Source of the DNA: Candidatus Margulisiibacteriota bacterium
Lineage (GTDB): Bacteria; Margulisbacteria; Termititenacia; Termititenacales; Termititenacaceae
Length of the DNA stretch: 25,889 nucleotides
Reading direction: 5' to 3'
NCBI GenBank assembly: GCA_031279305.1
Contig: JAITIS010000051.1
Location: 1 to 25,889, forward strand
Made by a program: the position numbers and the translations under genes. Below the pieces are notes generated by a model. It had not been told where the DNA came from, did no database searches, and worked only from the letters and a program-made list of their open reading frames with translations. Numbering within the stretch: position 1 is the stretch's first letter; each line of letters opens with the position of its first letter. This document shows positions 1-8,496 of the stretch, in pieces.

Positions 1-405
1 TTTACAGATACTGATACAAGCGGCGGCGGGTATAAGCACGGCGTGCGGGGAGCTATAGCTGTTAATATGCAAGGTAAAGTGAACGGCGTCGATTACCAGA
101 TCCCGGAGGAGATTACTATAGGCGACAAAGATTATCGTTTAGAGCCAAATAATGAAGGAAAATATATTGCTGTTTGCAAGGATGATAGTAACGTATCATA
201 TACAGTTACAGTGGATAAGGAAAAAGGCGAGCTAATGATTGAAGGGGTACCAAATGGACTTGATCTTGCAAGTATAAGTTGTATTGATGATAAGGCTCTC
301 GCTGCTAGTCCGTTAGCCCCATCAACACAATTAGCTCAAAATTACAAATATGATTTGGGGCTTGCGGCTGTTGTGCCGGAGCGAGGCGCCAGCTCTCAGC
401 AATAA
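1..405 (+). CDS. C-terminal part of an unrecognised protein (left-truncated)
   Basis: The frame is open from base 1 to a TAA at 403-405, so this is the last 134 or so residues of a gene that begins outside the window. A GTG at 43 could be read as a start, but nothing before it closes the frame and no Shine-Dalgarno sequence precedes it, so a partial gene is more likely. The visible part has a short Gly-rich stretch, then a segment of alternating charged and beta-prone residues (about residues 25-85), then an Ala/Ser/Pro-rich tail with no membrane segment. The composition is more AT-rich than the next gene. I do not recognise a family. A secreted or beta-rich domain is possible, but that is only a guess from composition. 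Confidence 0.55.
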   Translation, partial: FTDTDTSGGGYKHGVRGAIAVNMQGKVNGVDYQIPEEITIGDKDYRLEPNNEGKYIAVCKDDSNVSYTVTVDKEKGELMIEGVPNGLDLASISCIDDKALAASPLAPSTQLAQNYKYDLGLAAVVPERGASSQQ

Positions 406-431
406 CATTGCCACCCTTTGCTTAATTGCGT

Positions 432-437
432 TAAAAT
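432..437 (+). promoter_or_regulatory. -10-like box close to the rfbB start (possible leaderless promoter)
   Basis: TAAAAT lies nine bases before the ATG at 447, and no Shine-Dalgarno sequence is present in the 41-base gap after the previous gene. A start site about seven bases downstream of the box would give an mRNA with almost no 5' leader. No convincing -35 is visible. This is inference from spacing only. Confidence 0.3.
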
Positions 438-446
438 TAGCGGATT

Positions 447-1475
447 ATGCCAGCTAAAAAAATCCTCATCACCGGCGGGGCGGGTTTTATCGGCTCCTGT
501 TTTGTCCGGCAGACTTTGACTAAACATCCTGATTATCAGGTGATCAATTTGGACGCCCTGACCTACGCGGGCAATCTGGAGACGCTCCGGGATATAGAAA
601 ATAATCCCAGTTACCGTTTTATTAAGGGTGACATCGGCGACAAAGATTTGGTAGATAAGCTTTTTGCCGGCGGTCTGGATTATGTGGTGAATTTTGCTGC
701 GGAGTCGCACGTTGACCGCTCTATATCCGGCCCGGAAATTTTTACGCGGACGAATATTCTCGGCGCGCAGAATCTCCTTGAGGCCGCGCGCAAATACTGG
801 CCGCGTTCGCAAACTGCGCGTTATTTGCAGGTTTCCACCGACGAGGTGTACGGCTCGCTTGGACCAAGCGGTTGCTTCACTGAGGAGACGCCGCTGCAGC
901 CGAACTCTCCCTACAGCGCTAGCAAAGCCGGCGCCGATCTGCTGACGCGCGCCTATTTTCACACTTTTGGCCTGCCGGTTTTGACCACGCGCTGTTCCAA
1001 TAATTACGGGCCGTACCAGTTTCCCGAAAAACTGATTCCCCTGATGATTAACAACGCGCTGGCCGTCCAAGAACTGCCGGTGTACGGCGACGGCCGCAAT
1101 ATCCGCGACTGGCTGCACGTCAGCGATCACTGCGGGGCTCTCGATATAGTCCTGCATCAGGGCGCTCCGGGCGAGACTTACAATATCGGCGGGCATAACG
1201 AAAAAGAAAATATTTATATTGTGCGGTTGATTTTAAGCGAATTAAAAAAGTCGGAAACGCTGATCAAATATGTCAAAGATCGTCCCGGCCACGACCGCCG
1301 TTATGCGATAGACTCCGGCAAGATGGAAAAAGTTTTCGGCTGGAAACCGCGGTATACATTTGAACAGGGCATACGCGAAACTATCCAGTGGTATGTTTCC
1401 AATCAGGACTGGGTGAACTCGGTGAAATCCGGCGATTATTTGAAATATTATAAGAAGCAATATGCGGGTAGGTAG
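447..1475 (+). CDS. rfbB: dTDP-glucose 4,6-dehydratase
   Basis: This is an NAD-dependent short-chain dehydrogenase/reductase of 342 residues, the usual length for RmlB/RfbB. It converts dTDP-glucose to dTDP-4-keto-6-deoxyglucose, the step that leads to rhamnose and other deoxysugars of surface polysaccharide. The Rossmann motif GGAGFIGS is at residues 10-17. The catalytic Thr-Asp-Glu triplet is at 131-133 inside STDEVYG, and the YxxxK pair is Y156/K160. The NNYGPYQFPEKLIP segment (185-198) and the RPGHDRRYAID segment (279-289) are typical of this family and distinguish it from GalE. There is no clear Shine-Dalgarno sequence. The next gene, a mannose-phosphate-isomerase-type cupin, fits a nucleotide-sugar role. 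The rest of the dTDP-rhamnose set is not in the window. Confidence 0.95.
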   Translation: MPAKKILITGGAGFIGSCFVRQTLTKHPDYQVINLDALTYAGNLETLRDIENNPSYRFIKGDIGDKDLVDKLFAGGLDYVVNFAAESHVDRSISGPEIFTRTNILGAQNLLEAARKYWPRSQTARYLQVSTDEVYGSLGPSGCFTEETPLQPNSPYSASKAGADLLTRAYFHTFGLPVLTTRCSNNYGPYQFPEKLIPLMINNALAVQELPVYGDGRNIRDWLHVSDHCGALDIVLHQGAPGETYNIGGHNEKENIYIVRLILSELKKSETLIKYVKDRPGHDRRYAIDSGKMEKVFGWKPRYTFEQGIRETIQWYVSNQDWVNSVKSGDYLKYYKKQYAGR

Positions 1476-1514
1476 CTGCGCCTGTTTCCGCTTTACTGCA
1501 GGGAGGTTTTGGTA

Positions 1515-1862
1515 ATGCCTAATTATGTGGAAAATCGTCCCTGGGGTTCATTTGAGATTTTAAGCGACCGGGTAAATTTTAAGGTCAAAATACTGACCGT
1601 CCTGCCGCATAAGCGTCTGAGCCTCCAGTCGCATAAGCGCCGCGCGGAAAACTGGGTGGTGGCCGCCGGCGAAGCGCTGGTGACTGTCGATGATGAGCTG
1701 TTAATTTTGTCCGCCGGCCAGCACGTGGCTATACCCCGCCAGACCAAACACCGTTTGGAAAACCGCGGCGAGACAGATCTGATCGTGATCGAAACGCAGA
1801 CCGGCGATTATTTCGGCGAGGACGATATCACGCGCTACGCCGACGATTTTCAGCGCAGATAG
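1515..1862 (+). CDS. Mannose-6-phosphate isomerase type II-like cupin
   Basis: This 115-residue protein is a single cupin domain. It resembles the C-terminal isomerase domain of bifunctional ManC/AlgA proteins, without the guanylyltransferase half. The opening ENRPWGSFEIL resembles the family's RPWG signature. Residues 25-95 carry the expected cupin pieces: LSLQSHKRRAENWVV (metal-site His and Glu), then the beta-strand turn SAGQHVAIP, then a His in KHRLEN. The ATG at 1515 is chosen because GGGAGG lies eight bases upstream; an upstream TTG at 1509 overlaps the spacer and is unlikely. It follows the dTDP-glucose dehydratase by 39 bases, which suggests a shared transcript and a role in sugar-nucleotide supply. 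The substrate could be mannose-6-phosphate or another phosphosugar; sequence alone does not decide. Confidence 0.8.
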   Translation: MPNYVENRPWGSFEILSDRVNFKVKILTVLPHKRLSLQSHKRRAENWVVAAGEALVTVDDELLILSAGQHVAIPRQTKHRLENRGETDLIVIETQTGDYFGEDDITRYADDFQRR

Positions 1863-1880
1863 CATTTCGCCGGCAAAAGA

Positions 1881-1888
1881 TATAAAAT
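1881..1888 (+). promoter_or_regulatory. -10-like box directly before ftsK
   Basis: TATAAAAT ends seven bases before the ATG at 1896. No Shine-Dalgarno sequence is seen, so the transcript may begin at or next to the start codon. No good -35 hexamer is visible at 16-18 bases. Confidence 0.4.
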
Positions 1889-1895
1889 AAAAATA

Positions 1896-4109
1896 ATGAA
1901 AAAAGAACTGAGCGCGGAACTCACGGGGGGAGTGCTGCTGGTATTCTCCCTGTTCATTATTTTGACTATGTATTATCCGCAGGCCACCGGCTTGGCCGGG
2001 GAGATATTTATCTCGCGGGACAGGGGACTGCTTAGATATATTCTGGGGCGGGGCATTTATTTCCTGCCGGCTGCGCTTTTGGGCGCCGCGTTTTTGTTGA
2101 TCTTCGCCGGCAGGGTTAAAAAAATAAATATGCGGCTGGCCGGCTTGGTTATTTTCCAAACCTGTGTCTGCGCGCTGATTGAGATTTTTGGGCGAGGCGA
2201 AGTCGAATTTGTCTGGCCGGTTATGACAGATTACGGCGGTGCCTGGGGCAATAGCGCGGCCCTGATTTTGCAGAAAATTTTTGGCCTGATCGGCGCTTAT
2301 TTTATCCTGCTGGTCTTTTTGTTTGTCTCGGCGCTGCTGGTGGCTGATTATACAGTCAAGGATTTTTTACTTTTGTTAAAAAATATTTTATTTCCTCTGC
2401 GTGCCAGATCTGCGCCGAAACCGCTTAGCCGCCAGCCGTTGAAAGATTTACGCCGTCGGGTTGCCGTTGCTCCGCCGCGGTTTGTCCGTCCGGCGTCGTC
2501 TCCTGTTCCGCCTCCCGCGCCGCCCACTCAGCCGGCCGCCGGCCCCCGCGTAATGACCGCTCAGGATAAAGAGCGGCTCAAGGAATTGCGTGAAAAACTG
2601 GCCAGACGCCGCGCTGGACAAACAGCTCCCGCCGTGCCCTCGCGCTATGTCAGCAAAGCGGCCAATTATAAATTTCCGCCGCTCAAACTTCTGCGCCCGC
2701 CCGTGGAGCTTAAAGACAATCAGCGTAAAATGAGCCTGCAATTTGCGCAGGACAGGCAGCTGCTGGAAAGCACGCTGGCCAGTTTTAACGTAAAAGCGCG
2801 GGTGACAAATATTTGTCCCGGGCCGACGGTGACCAGATATGAATTGACGCCGCTGCCCGGCGTGCGCGTGAATAAAATCGCCAGTCTGGCCGATGATATT
2901 TCTCTGAGTATGGCTTCCACAGTGCGCATCGAAGCGCCGGTGCCCGGCAAGTCCGTGGTCGGCGTGGAGATACCCAATCAAACCGCGCGTCCGGTTAATC
3001 TTTCTGAGCTGGCGAACAATCCAGAGTTTAACGCCCATCCGCTCAATGTGGCGCTGGGTCTGGATATTGCTGGCAATCCGGTTTTCTGCAATATTCAGGA
3101 AATGCCCCATCTCCTCGTGGCCGGCGCCACCGGTTCCGGCAAATCTGTCTGTATCAATTCTCTGATAATGTCTATTCTGCTCAAGGCCTCTCCGCAGGAT
3201 GTGCGCTTCGTGATGATCGATCCCAAAAGAGTGGAGTTAAGCAATTATAACGATATTCCCCATTTGGCCGCGCCGGTCGTGCACGAGCCGCGGCTGGCGC
3301 AGGTGGTGCTCAAACTCTGGGCGGTCAAGGAAATGGAAAAACGTTACGAGATTTTTACCAAATCCGGCGTGAAAAATCTGGAGACTTTTAATCGTTTGGC
3401 GGATAAACATTCCGGGCGGACGATCCAGATTGCCCGGGAGACGCCAGAAGGTACTGCGCAGGTTCCCTATCAATTGTCCCATATTCCTTACGTGGTCATC
3501 ATCATCGATGAGCTGGCTGATCTGATGATGGTCGGTTCCAAAGAAGCGGAAAGTTCTATCTGCCGTCTGGCGCAGATGGGACGGGCGACCGGCATCCATC
3601 TGGTTATTGCCACCCAGCGCCCTTCGGTCGATGTGATCACCGGTCTCATCAAAGCCAACATTCCCTCGCGCGTGGCTTTTGCCGTCGGCTCGCAGATAGA
3701 TTCCCGCACGATTATCGACGGCGTCGGCGCGGAAAAACTTTTGGGCAAAGGCGATATGCTTTATTCGCCGATAGGCGCCAGACATCTCAGGCGTGTGCAG
3801 GGCGTGTATGTCTCGGATGAGGAAATCATCCGCGTGGTGCGTTATATTAAAATGCAGGCGGGAGCCTCTTATGAGCTGGACTTAAGTAAACTGCGCCGGC
3901 AGGCCGAGCAGGGTCAGGGAAAAAACTCTGGTCAGTCTGGCGGCAATGTGCGTCCGGATGGACGGGATGTGCTTTTTGAGCAGGCCGCGCAGCTGGTGCA
4001 AAGCACGGGCAAAAAATCTATTTCCTACATCCAGCGCAAATTCCGCATCGGCTACAACCGCGCCGCGCGTCTGGCGGAAGAATTGACCGAAGCGGGAATT
4101 TTAACTTAA
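1896..4109 (+). CDS. ftsK: DNA translocase FtsK/SpoIIIE
   Basis: This is a septum-anchored ATPase that pumps chromosomal DNA during cell division and chromosome dimer resolution. The N-terminus has hydrophobic segments at about residues 12-30, 48-72, 82-97 and 121-150, followed by a Pro/Arg-rich linker (about 170-260). The motor shows the Walker A motif GATGSGKS at 410-417 and the Walker B IIIDEL with D538/E539. ATQRPSVDVITG (572-583) and GKGDML (617-622) are further FtsK signatures. The C-terminal winged-helix gamma domain that reads KOPS-type sites spans about 692-737. At 737 residues with a short linker it is closer to SpoIIIE/SftA size than to E. coli FtsK. It is preceded by a -10-like box but no Shine-Dalgarno sequence. 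Confidence 0.96.
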   Translation: MKKELSAELTGGVLLVFSLFIILTMYYPQATGLAGEIFISRDRGLLRYILGRGIYFLPAALLGAAFLLIFAGRVKKINMRLAGLVIFQTCVCALIEIFGRGEVEFVWPVMTDYGGAWGNSAALILQKIFGLIGAYFILLVFLFVSALLVADYTVKDFLLLLKNILFPLRARSAPKPLSRQPLKDLRRRVAVAPPRFVRPASSPVPPPAPPTQPAAGPRVMTAQDKERLKELREKLARRRAGQTAPAVPSRYVSKAANYKFPPLKLLRPPVELKDNQRKMSLQFAQDRQLLESTLASFNVKARVTNICPGPTVTRYELTPLPGVRVNKIASLADDISLSMASTVRIEAPVPGKSVVGVEIPNQTARPVNLSELANNPEFNAHPLNVALGLDIAGNPVFCNIQEMPHLLVAGATGSGKSVCINSLIMSILLKASPQDVRFVMIDPKRVELSNYNDIPHLAAPVVHEPRLAQVVLKLWAVKEMEKRYEIFTKSGVKNLETFNRLADKHSGRTIQIARETPEGTAQVPYQLSHIPYVVIIIDELADLMMVGSKEAESSICRLAQMGRATGIHLVIATQRPSVDVITGLIKANIPSRVAFAVGSQIDSRTIIDGVGAEKLLGKGDMLYSPIGARHLRRVQGVYVSDEEIIRVVRYIKMQAGASYELDLSKLRRQAEQGQGKNSGQSGGNVRPDGRDVLFEQAAQLVQSTGKKSISYIQRKFRIGYNRAARLAEELTEAGILT

Positions 4110-4164
4110 ATATTTATTGCAAATCTGCTTATATAATACTGTATCGCGGAAATTTTTTAATAAT

Positions 4165-4172
4165 GGTATCAT
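4165..4172 (+). promoter_or_regulatory. Extended -10-like box directly before hom
   Basis: TGGTATCAT, an extended -10 form (TG, one base, then TATCAT at 4167-4172), ends six bases before the ATG at 4179. No Shine-Dalgarno sequence is present. A second perfect TATAAT lies further upstream at 4132-4137 without a good -35. Either could drive the gene; the nearer one would give a leaderless mRNA. Confidence 0.35.
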
Positions 4173-4178
4173 TTATTT

Positions 4179-5471
4179 ATGGTGAAAAAAGAATTAAATA
4201 TCGCGGTTCTGGGATTCGGCACCGTGGGAGCCGGCGTGGTAAAAATGCTTTTGCGCAACGCGGAGCTGATCGCCGGACGCTGCGGTAAAAAATTGTCTCT
4301 CAAATATATTGTCGATCTGGATCTCAAAAGAGACCGCGGGATCAAAGTGCCGGATGGAGTTTTAACTGCCGACGCTCTGCAGGCTGTCAATGATCCAGAA
4401 GTAAACGTCGTAGTCGAGGTGATCGGCGGCGTTGAGCCGGCCAAGAAATTTATCGAAACGGCTTTGCGCAATAAAAAATATGTCGTGACTTCCAACAAAG
4501 AAATTATAGCCAAATATGGCCTAGAGCTCCGCGAGTTAGCCGTCCGGAACAAAGTCAATATTTTATTTGAGGCTTCGGCTGGCGGCGGCATTCCCATCAT
4601 CAACGCGCTGGCTGGCGCGCTGGCCGGCAACAATATCCGGCGTATTTACGGCATCGTGAACGGCACGACCAATTATATTCTGACTAGAATGCACGAAGCC
4701 GGTGCCGGTTTTGCAGAGGCGCTCAAAGAAGCGCAGGCTCTGGGTTACGCAGAAGCCGATCCGACCAATGATGTGGACGGCTGCGATGTTGCTTATAAAC
4801 TTTCGATACTGGCCGGCCTGGCTTTTGATTCGCATTTTAATTACGAAGACATTTACCGCGAAGGCATACGCCGGGTAAGCGCGGTGGACATCGCTCTGGC
4901 CAGAGAATTCGGCTATGTGCTCAAACTGCTGGCAGTCGGCGTTGCGCACGGCGGAGATCAAGTGGAACTGCGCGTGCATCCGGTGATGGTGCCGCAGTCT
5001 CATCCGCTGGCCGCGGTCAATGACGCTTTTAATGCGGTGTTCGTCGAAGGGGACTGCGTGGGTGAAACAATGTTTTACGGCCGCGGTGCCGGCGAACTGC
5101 CCACTGCCTCCGCCGTGGTCGGCGACCTGATCGACATTGCCCTGCATTATGGATTAGACGGCGTCAACCCGGCTTTACATTTCCAGCCCGCACGCAAAAA
5201 ACTTGTCCCGGTCGGTGAAACTTACAGCAAATATTTTATCCGTCTCAAAGTGCGGGATGAAACCGGCGTGCTGGCCGCGGTGTCCAGAGTCTGCTCCGAC
5301 CATCAGGTGGGCATCAAGACCGTGCAGCAAAAAGACGCTTCCGGTATTGAAACCGAGCTGGTGATTATCACGCATGCGGTCAAAGAAGCCGCGCTGCAGG
5401 CCGCTGTCGGACAAATTTCCGCTCTTGGGCAGGTGGTCGAGGTCAGCTCTGTTATCCGGGCCGGCCTGTAA
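4179..5471 (+). CDS. hom: Homoserine dehydrogenase with C-terminal ACT domain
   Basis: It reduces aspartate-4-semialdehyde to homoserine with NAD(P)H, the branch point to threonine and methionine. The length of 430 residues is normal for the monofunctional enzyme. The Rossmann motif GFGTVG is at residues 12-17. TSNKE (104-108) holds the conserved lysine K107, and GGGIPII (135-141) and NGTTNYIL (161-168) are family signatures. The substrate loop GYAEADPTNDVDG is at 189-201, with K207 following. A ligand-binding ACT domain occupies about 352-428, which suggests allosteric feedback, classically by threonine. The stop overlaps the next ATG by one base (TAATG), so translation of ispD is probably coupled to it even though the two pathways are unrelated. 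Confidence 0.96.
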   Translation: MVKKELNIAVLGFGTVGAGVVKMLLRNAELIAGRCGKKLSLKYIVDLDLKRDRGIKVPDGVLTADALQAVNDPEVNVVVEVIGGVEPAKKFIETALRNKKYVVTSNKEIIAKYGLELRELAVRNKVNILFEASAGGGIPIINALAGALAGNNIRRIYGIVNGTTNYILTRMHEAGAGFAEALKEAQALGYAEADPTNDVDGCDVAYKLSILAGLAFDSHFNYEDIYREGIRRVSAVDIALAREFGYVLKLLAVGVAHGGDQVELRVHPVMVPQSHPLAAVNDAFNAVFVEGDCVGETMFYGRGAGELPTASAVVGDLIDIALHYGLDGVNPALHFQPARKKLVPVGETYSKYFIRLKVRDETGVLAAVSRVCSDHQVGIKTVQQKDASGIETELVIITHAVKEAALQAAVGQISALGQVVEVSSVIRAGL

Positions 5472-6112
5472 TGCGGATCGCGCTCATCGTCGCCGCCGGA
5501 GGGCAGGGCAGGCGTTTCGGCCGGAATAAACAACTGTTTGTTTGTCAGGGTAAACCGCTTTTGGCGCACACTCTGGCCAAATTTGCCGGACAGGATATCG
5601 CGCAAATTATTATTGCGGCCGGTGACGCCGCGGAATTCAAAAATGTTTTGGAAAAATACCAGCTTAAATATGACAATATAGTTGCGGGCGGGCAAGAACG
5701 GCATCACTCTGTGCTCAACGCTCTGCAGGTTTTACGGCAGGACATCACCCACGTGTTTATTCACGACGGCGCCCGCCCGAATGTCTCTGCCGCGCTGTGG
5801 GCGCGCTTAAAAAAAGAGGCGGAAATTTATGACGCGGTTATTCCCGTAATGCCGGTGACGGATACGGTCAAGGTGGTTAAAGACGGGGCGGTGATTTACA
5901 CACCCCGGCGCTCCGATCTTTTTGCCGCGCAGACTCCGCAGTGTTTTCGCCGAAAAATTATACTCAGGGCTTATGCGGAAATAGATCCTGCTTGCTGCAC
6001 CGATGACGCGCTGCTGGTGGAAAAACTGGGAATCCCCGTGCATACCGTGCCCGGCGAAGCGGAAAATATCAAAATCACCGTGCCGGCGGATTTGCGGGCG
6101 CTTAGCGTTTGA
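5471..6112 (+). CDS. ispD: 2-C-methyl-D-erythritol 4-phosphate cytidylyltransferase
   Basis: IspD joins MEP to CTP, giving CDP-methylerythritol in the non-mevalonate isoprenoid pathway. At 213 residues it is slightly shorter than the E. coli enzyme. The nucleotide-binding loop VAAGGQGRRFGRNKQ (residues 7-21) carries the conserved arginine and K20. HDGARP is at 98-103, PVTDTVK at 128-134, and AAQTPQCF at 152-159. The TDDA motif (177-180) and the late NIKIT segment (199-203) complete the IspD pattern. It overlaps hom by one base. Its 3' end overlaps the convergent ribF tail by 11 bases, leaving no intergenic terminator. IspF is not adjacent. Confidence 0.95.
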   Translation: MRIALIVAAGGQGRRFGRNKQLFVCQGKPLLAHTLAKFAGQDIAQIIIAAGDAAEFKNVLEKYQLKYDNIVAGGQERHHSVLNALQVLRQDITHVFIHDGARPNVSAALWARLKKEAEIYDAVIPVMPVTDTVKVVKDGAVIYTPRRSDLFAAQTPQCFRRKIILRAYAEIDPACCTDDALLVEKLGIPVHTVPGEAENIKITVPADLRALSV

Positions 6113-6881
6113 TTTTTTGAATGTCTTTTTTAATCTGCCGGCGCAGGGCTGCCAGAGTCTGAAACTTTTGGGGCGGTCTTAAATAATCCTGCGGGAATAA
6201 AACAGCTTTTTGTCCGTAGATTTGGCCGGCAAAATTTAAGAGATGCGCCTCGATAAGATTATTGCCGATAAAAATACCGGCGCGGTATATTTTGTTTTGC
6301 ACAATGACCTCTCCGCTGTATACGCCGTCCGCCGGAATTAGTTTGCGTGGCTCGTCTATGCGGATATTGAGCGTGGGATAACCCAGTTTGCGCCCCAGCT
6401 GCTTGCCCCGGACTATGGCGCCGTACAGCTGATAATCCCGTCCGAGCAGACTATTAGCCCGGCGTATCTGGCCGGCGCGCAGATAATCCCGTATGATGGA
6501 ACTGCGCACCCGTTCCCGCCGGTAATAATATTCCGGTATTTCCTCAATATTCAGTTTATAGCGGCATCCCAATTTTTTTAATGTGGCCACATTGCCGCTG
6601 CGCTGGCAGCCAAAATGAAAATCGTGGCCTACGATAATGGTTTCCGGTTTATATTTTTTCCAGATTAGCTTTAGAAAGGCCTCCGGGGATAGTCTGGCCC
6701 GCCGCGGGGAAAATGCAAATTCCGCAATATTGCCGATCAAATCTTTTTTTTCCGCCGCGGTGGTCAAAAGCTGCGTGCTGGGATCAGGGTGGGGCGTTAT
6801 GACCAACGCCAGATGGGCTTTGGCAATAACTTTTTGGTGGCCGCGGTGCACGCCGTCAAATACGCCGATAGCCAGCCTCAT
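6102..6881 (-). CDS. ribF: Bifunctional riboflavin kinase/FAD synthetase
   Basis: It phosphorylates riboflavin to FMN and adenylates FMN to FAD. The protein of 259 residues has an N-terminal nucleotidyltransferase half with GVFDGVHRGHQ (6-16), VGHDFHFG (84-91) and SSIIRDYL (127-134). The kinase half follows, with GRKLGYPTLNI (163-173), PADGVYSG (183-190) and a probable catalytic Glu in IEAHLLNF (210-217). It is shorter than E. coli RibF (313 residues), mostly through a trimmed first domain. The start at 6881 forms an ATGA overlap with the truB stop and has AGGGA about eight bases upstream; a GTG/ATG-like start 27 bases earlier would overlap truB further. It is the last gene of the nusA operon, and its tail overlaps that of ispD. 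Confidence 0.94.
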   Translation of the reverse strand: MRLAIGVFDGVHRGHQKVIAKAHLALVITPHPDPSTQLLTTAAEKKDLIGNIAEFAFSPRRARLSPEAFLKLIWKKYKPETIIVGHDFHFGCQRSGNVATLKKLGCRYKLNIEEIPEYYYRRERVRSSIIRDYLRAGQIRRANSLLGRDYQLYGAIVRGKQLGRKLGYPTLNIRIDEPRKLIPADGVYSGEVIVQNKIYRAGIFIGNNLIEAHLLNFAGQIYGQKAVLFPQDYLRPPQKFQTLAALRRQIKKDIQKIKR

Positions 6882-7531
6882 TTTTTGTTTCCCTGCGGGA
6901 TCAGACATTTTTCATCCAATCTGTGACTGCCGATTCTGGTTCTCAGCAGGCCGGACATATAAGCCCCGGCGCCTAATTTTTCGCCGATATTGTAACACAG
7001 TGTGCGTATGTATGTGCCTCTGGAACAAATTATCTTTAAGACCGCTTTGTCCGGCGGGATAAATTTGAGCATTTTCAAGTCTTTTATTTCTATTATTTTG
7101 GGACGGCGGGGTATTTCGAGACCCTGACGCGCCAGCTTGTACAGCGGAGTGCCGTGGATTTTAGCCGCGGAGTACATCGGCGGAATCTGACTTTGTCTGC
7201 CGAGAAAAGTTTTTAGAACAGCGTCTAGTTTTTCCTGCTCCAGCTGGACAGTTTGCCGGCTCAGGATTTTCCCCTCGCGGTCGCCGGTATCGGTGACGAT
7301 GCCAAAAGTTATTTCGCAGATATATTCTTTTTCTCCGGCGGACAGCTTTTCCAGCTCTTTGGTGTGCTCCCGCCCCACCGCCACGATAAGCAGGCCTTCC
7401 GCCGCCGGATCGAGCGTGCCGGCGTGGCCGACTTTGCGCGTGTCGCAGCGGCGCTTGACCCAGTTCACCACGTCAAAAGAAGACCAGCCGGGCGGCTTGT
7501 TAAAAAGATAGATCCCGTGCTCAAAGAACAT
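6878..7531 (-). CDS. truB: tRNA pseudouridine-55 synthase, short form without PUA domain
   Basis: TruB isomerises U55 of the tRNA T-loop to pseudouridine. The opening FNKPPGWSSFD (10-20) and KVGHAGTLDPAAEGLL (33-48) are diagnostic, with catalytic D41. KEYIC, PPMYSAAKIHG (about 107-117) and the RGTYIRTL stretch fit the catalytic core. The protein stops at 217 residues, while the E. coli enzyme has 314, so the C-terminal PUA-type RNA-binding domain is absent. The end is clean, with the ATGA overlap to ribF, so this looks natural rather than a truncation. It begins 38 bases after the nrnA stop, with only a distant GGA as a ribosome site. Confidence 0.95.
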   Translation of the reverse strand: MFFEHGIYLFNKPPGWSSFDVVNWVKRRCDTRKVGHAGTLDPAAEGLLIVAVGREHTKELEKLSAGEKEYICEITFGIVTDTGDREGKILSRQTVQLEQEKLDAVLKTFLGRQSQIPPMYSAAKIHGTPLYKLARQGLEIPRRPKIIEIKDLKMLKFIPPDKAVLKIICSRGTYIRTLCYNIGEKLGAGAYMSGLLRTRIGSHRLDEKCLIPQGNKK

Positions 7532-7569
7532 AGATCAGCTGTTCCGGGGCGCGGCGGGAACGAGTATAT

Positions 7570-8496
7570 TTATTGCCGGGGAAAAACATATTTTTGAAAA
7601 TATTGAATGACCTGTTTTTGCGCTCCGGCCAGGGTGGCGCTGTATATTTTGCCTGCCGCCGCTTCTTTATGCCCGCCGCCGTTGAATACAGCCGCGACAG
7701 CGGCGACGTTGATTCCGCTTTTGGAGCGCAGGCTCAATTTGATATGATCTTTTTTCTCCACGCAGACCGCGGCGACCTGCGCGTTTTTTTCCCGGCGGAT
7801 GAAATCAATTAAGAAACGGTTGTCTACCTTGAGTCCGGCAGGTATGCTCGCGGTAATGAGCCGTCCGCCGCAGTGCGCGCCGGCGGAACGCAGCGCTACG
7901 GCGAAGTCCCGGATTTCCTGAAAAGACAGCTGCTCGTTTAGTTTGTTAAATATTTGATTGGGGCGGACGCCGGCGCGCACGCATTCCAGCGCGGCGGCTA
8001 GAGTCTCCGTATCGGTATTGGCAAAAGCAAAATTGCCGGTGTCGCTGCTCAAGCCTAGATACAGGGCTTCCGCCATGGGCTTGCTCAGCCGCAGGCCGAG
8101 CTGCCGGGCGAGCTGGTAGATCAGCAGGGTGCAGGACGCCGCGCGCGGGTCGACGATATTTAATTCTCCGAAACTGCTCTTGCTTTCGTGATGATCTATT
8201 TTGATGTTTACTCGGCATCCGCTCAGTCCATAAATGCGGGAGAGATCGCTGGCATCCACGCTGATTATTAAATCCGGCATTTTGACCGCGATATTTTTGA
8301 TTTTTTTTATAAAATAATCCAACTCCGCTTTATGCTCTGGATCAAACAACAGGCCGGCTCTGGCCGCGGGCTGGAGTTTTTGGATTATTTTCTGGAGCAG
8401 CCAAGCCGAGCCGACTGCGTCGCCATCCGGATCGGTGTGCGTGAGGATCAGTATTTGTTTGGCGGACCGGATTTTTTTCAGCAGTTCTTTTTTCAC
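7570..8496 (-). CDS. nrnA: DHH-family phosphoesterase, NrnA type (oligoribonuclease / pAp phosphatase)
   Basis: This is a DHH/DHHA1 phosphodiesterase that degrades nanoRNA and, in several bacteria, dephosphorylates pAp. In 308 residues the metal motifs run in order: THTDPDGDA (19-27), SVDASD (79-84), the DHH triad at 101-103, and SSDTGNF (150-156). The DHHA1 signature NGGGHKEAAAG is at 272-282. I chose the GTG start at 8496 because it forms a GTGA overlap with the rbfA stop and has AAAGGA just upstream; the longer open frame to 8694 lies inside rbfA and has no homologous character. The position between rbfA and truB is the usual one for this family in nusA/infB operons. Confidence 0.92.
   Translation of the reverse strand: MKKELLKKIRSAKQILILTHTDPDGDAVGSAWLLQKIIQKLQPAARAGLLFDPEHKAELDYFIKKIKNIAVKMPDLIISVDASDLSRIYGLSGCRVNIKIDHHESKSSFGELNIVDPRAASCTLLIYQLARQLGLRLSKPMAEALYLGLSSDTGNFAFANTDTETLAAALECVRAGVRPNQIFNKLNEQLSFQEIRDFAVALRSAGAHCGGRLITASIPAGLKVDNRFLIDFIRREKNAQVAAVCVEKKDHIKLSLRSKSGINVAAVAAVFNGGGHKEAAAGKIYSATLAGAQKQVIQYFQKYVFPRQ

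Noticed and set aside
396..1196. Leftward open frame (266 codons) across rfbB
   Set aside because: It mirrors the dTDP-glucose dehydratase frame and shows no motif or ribosome site.
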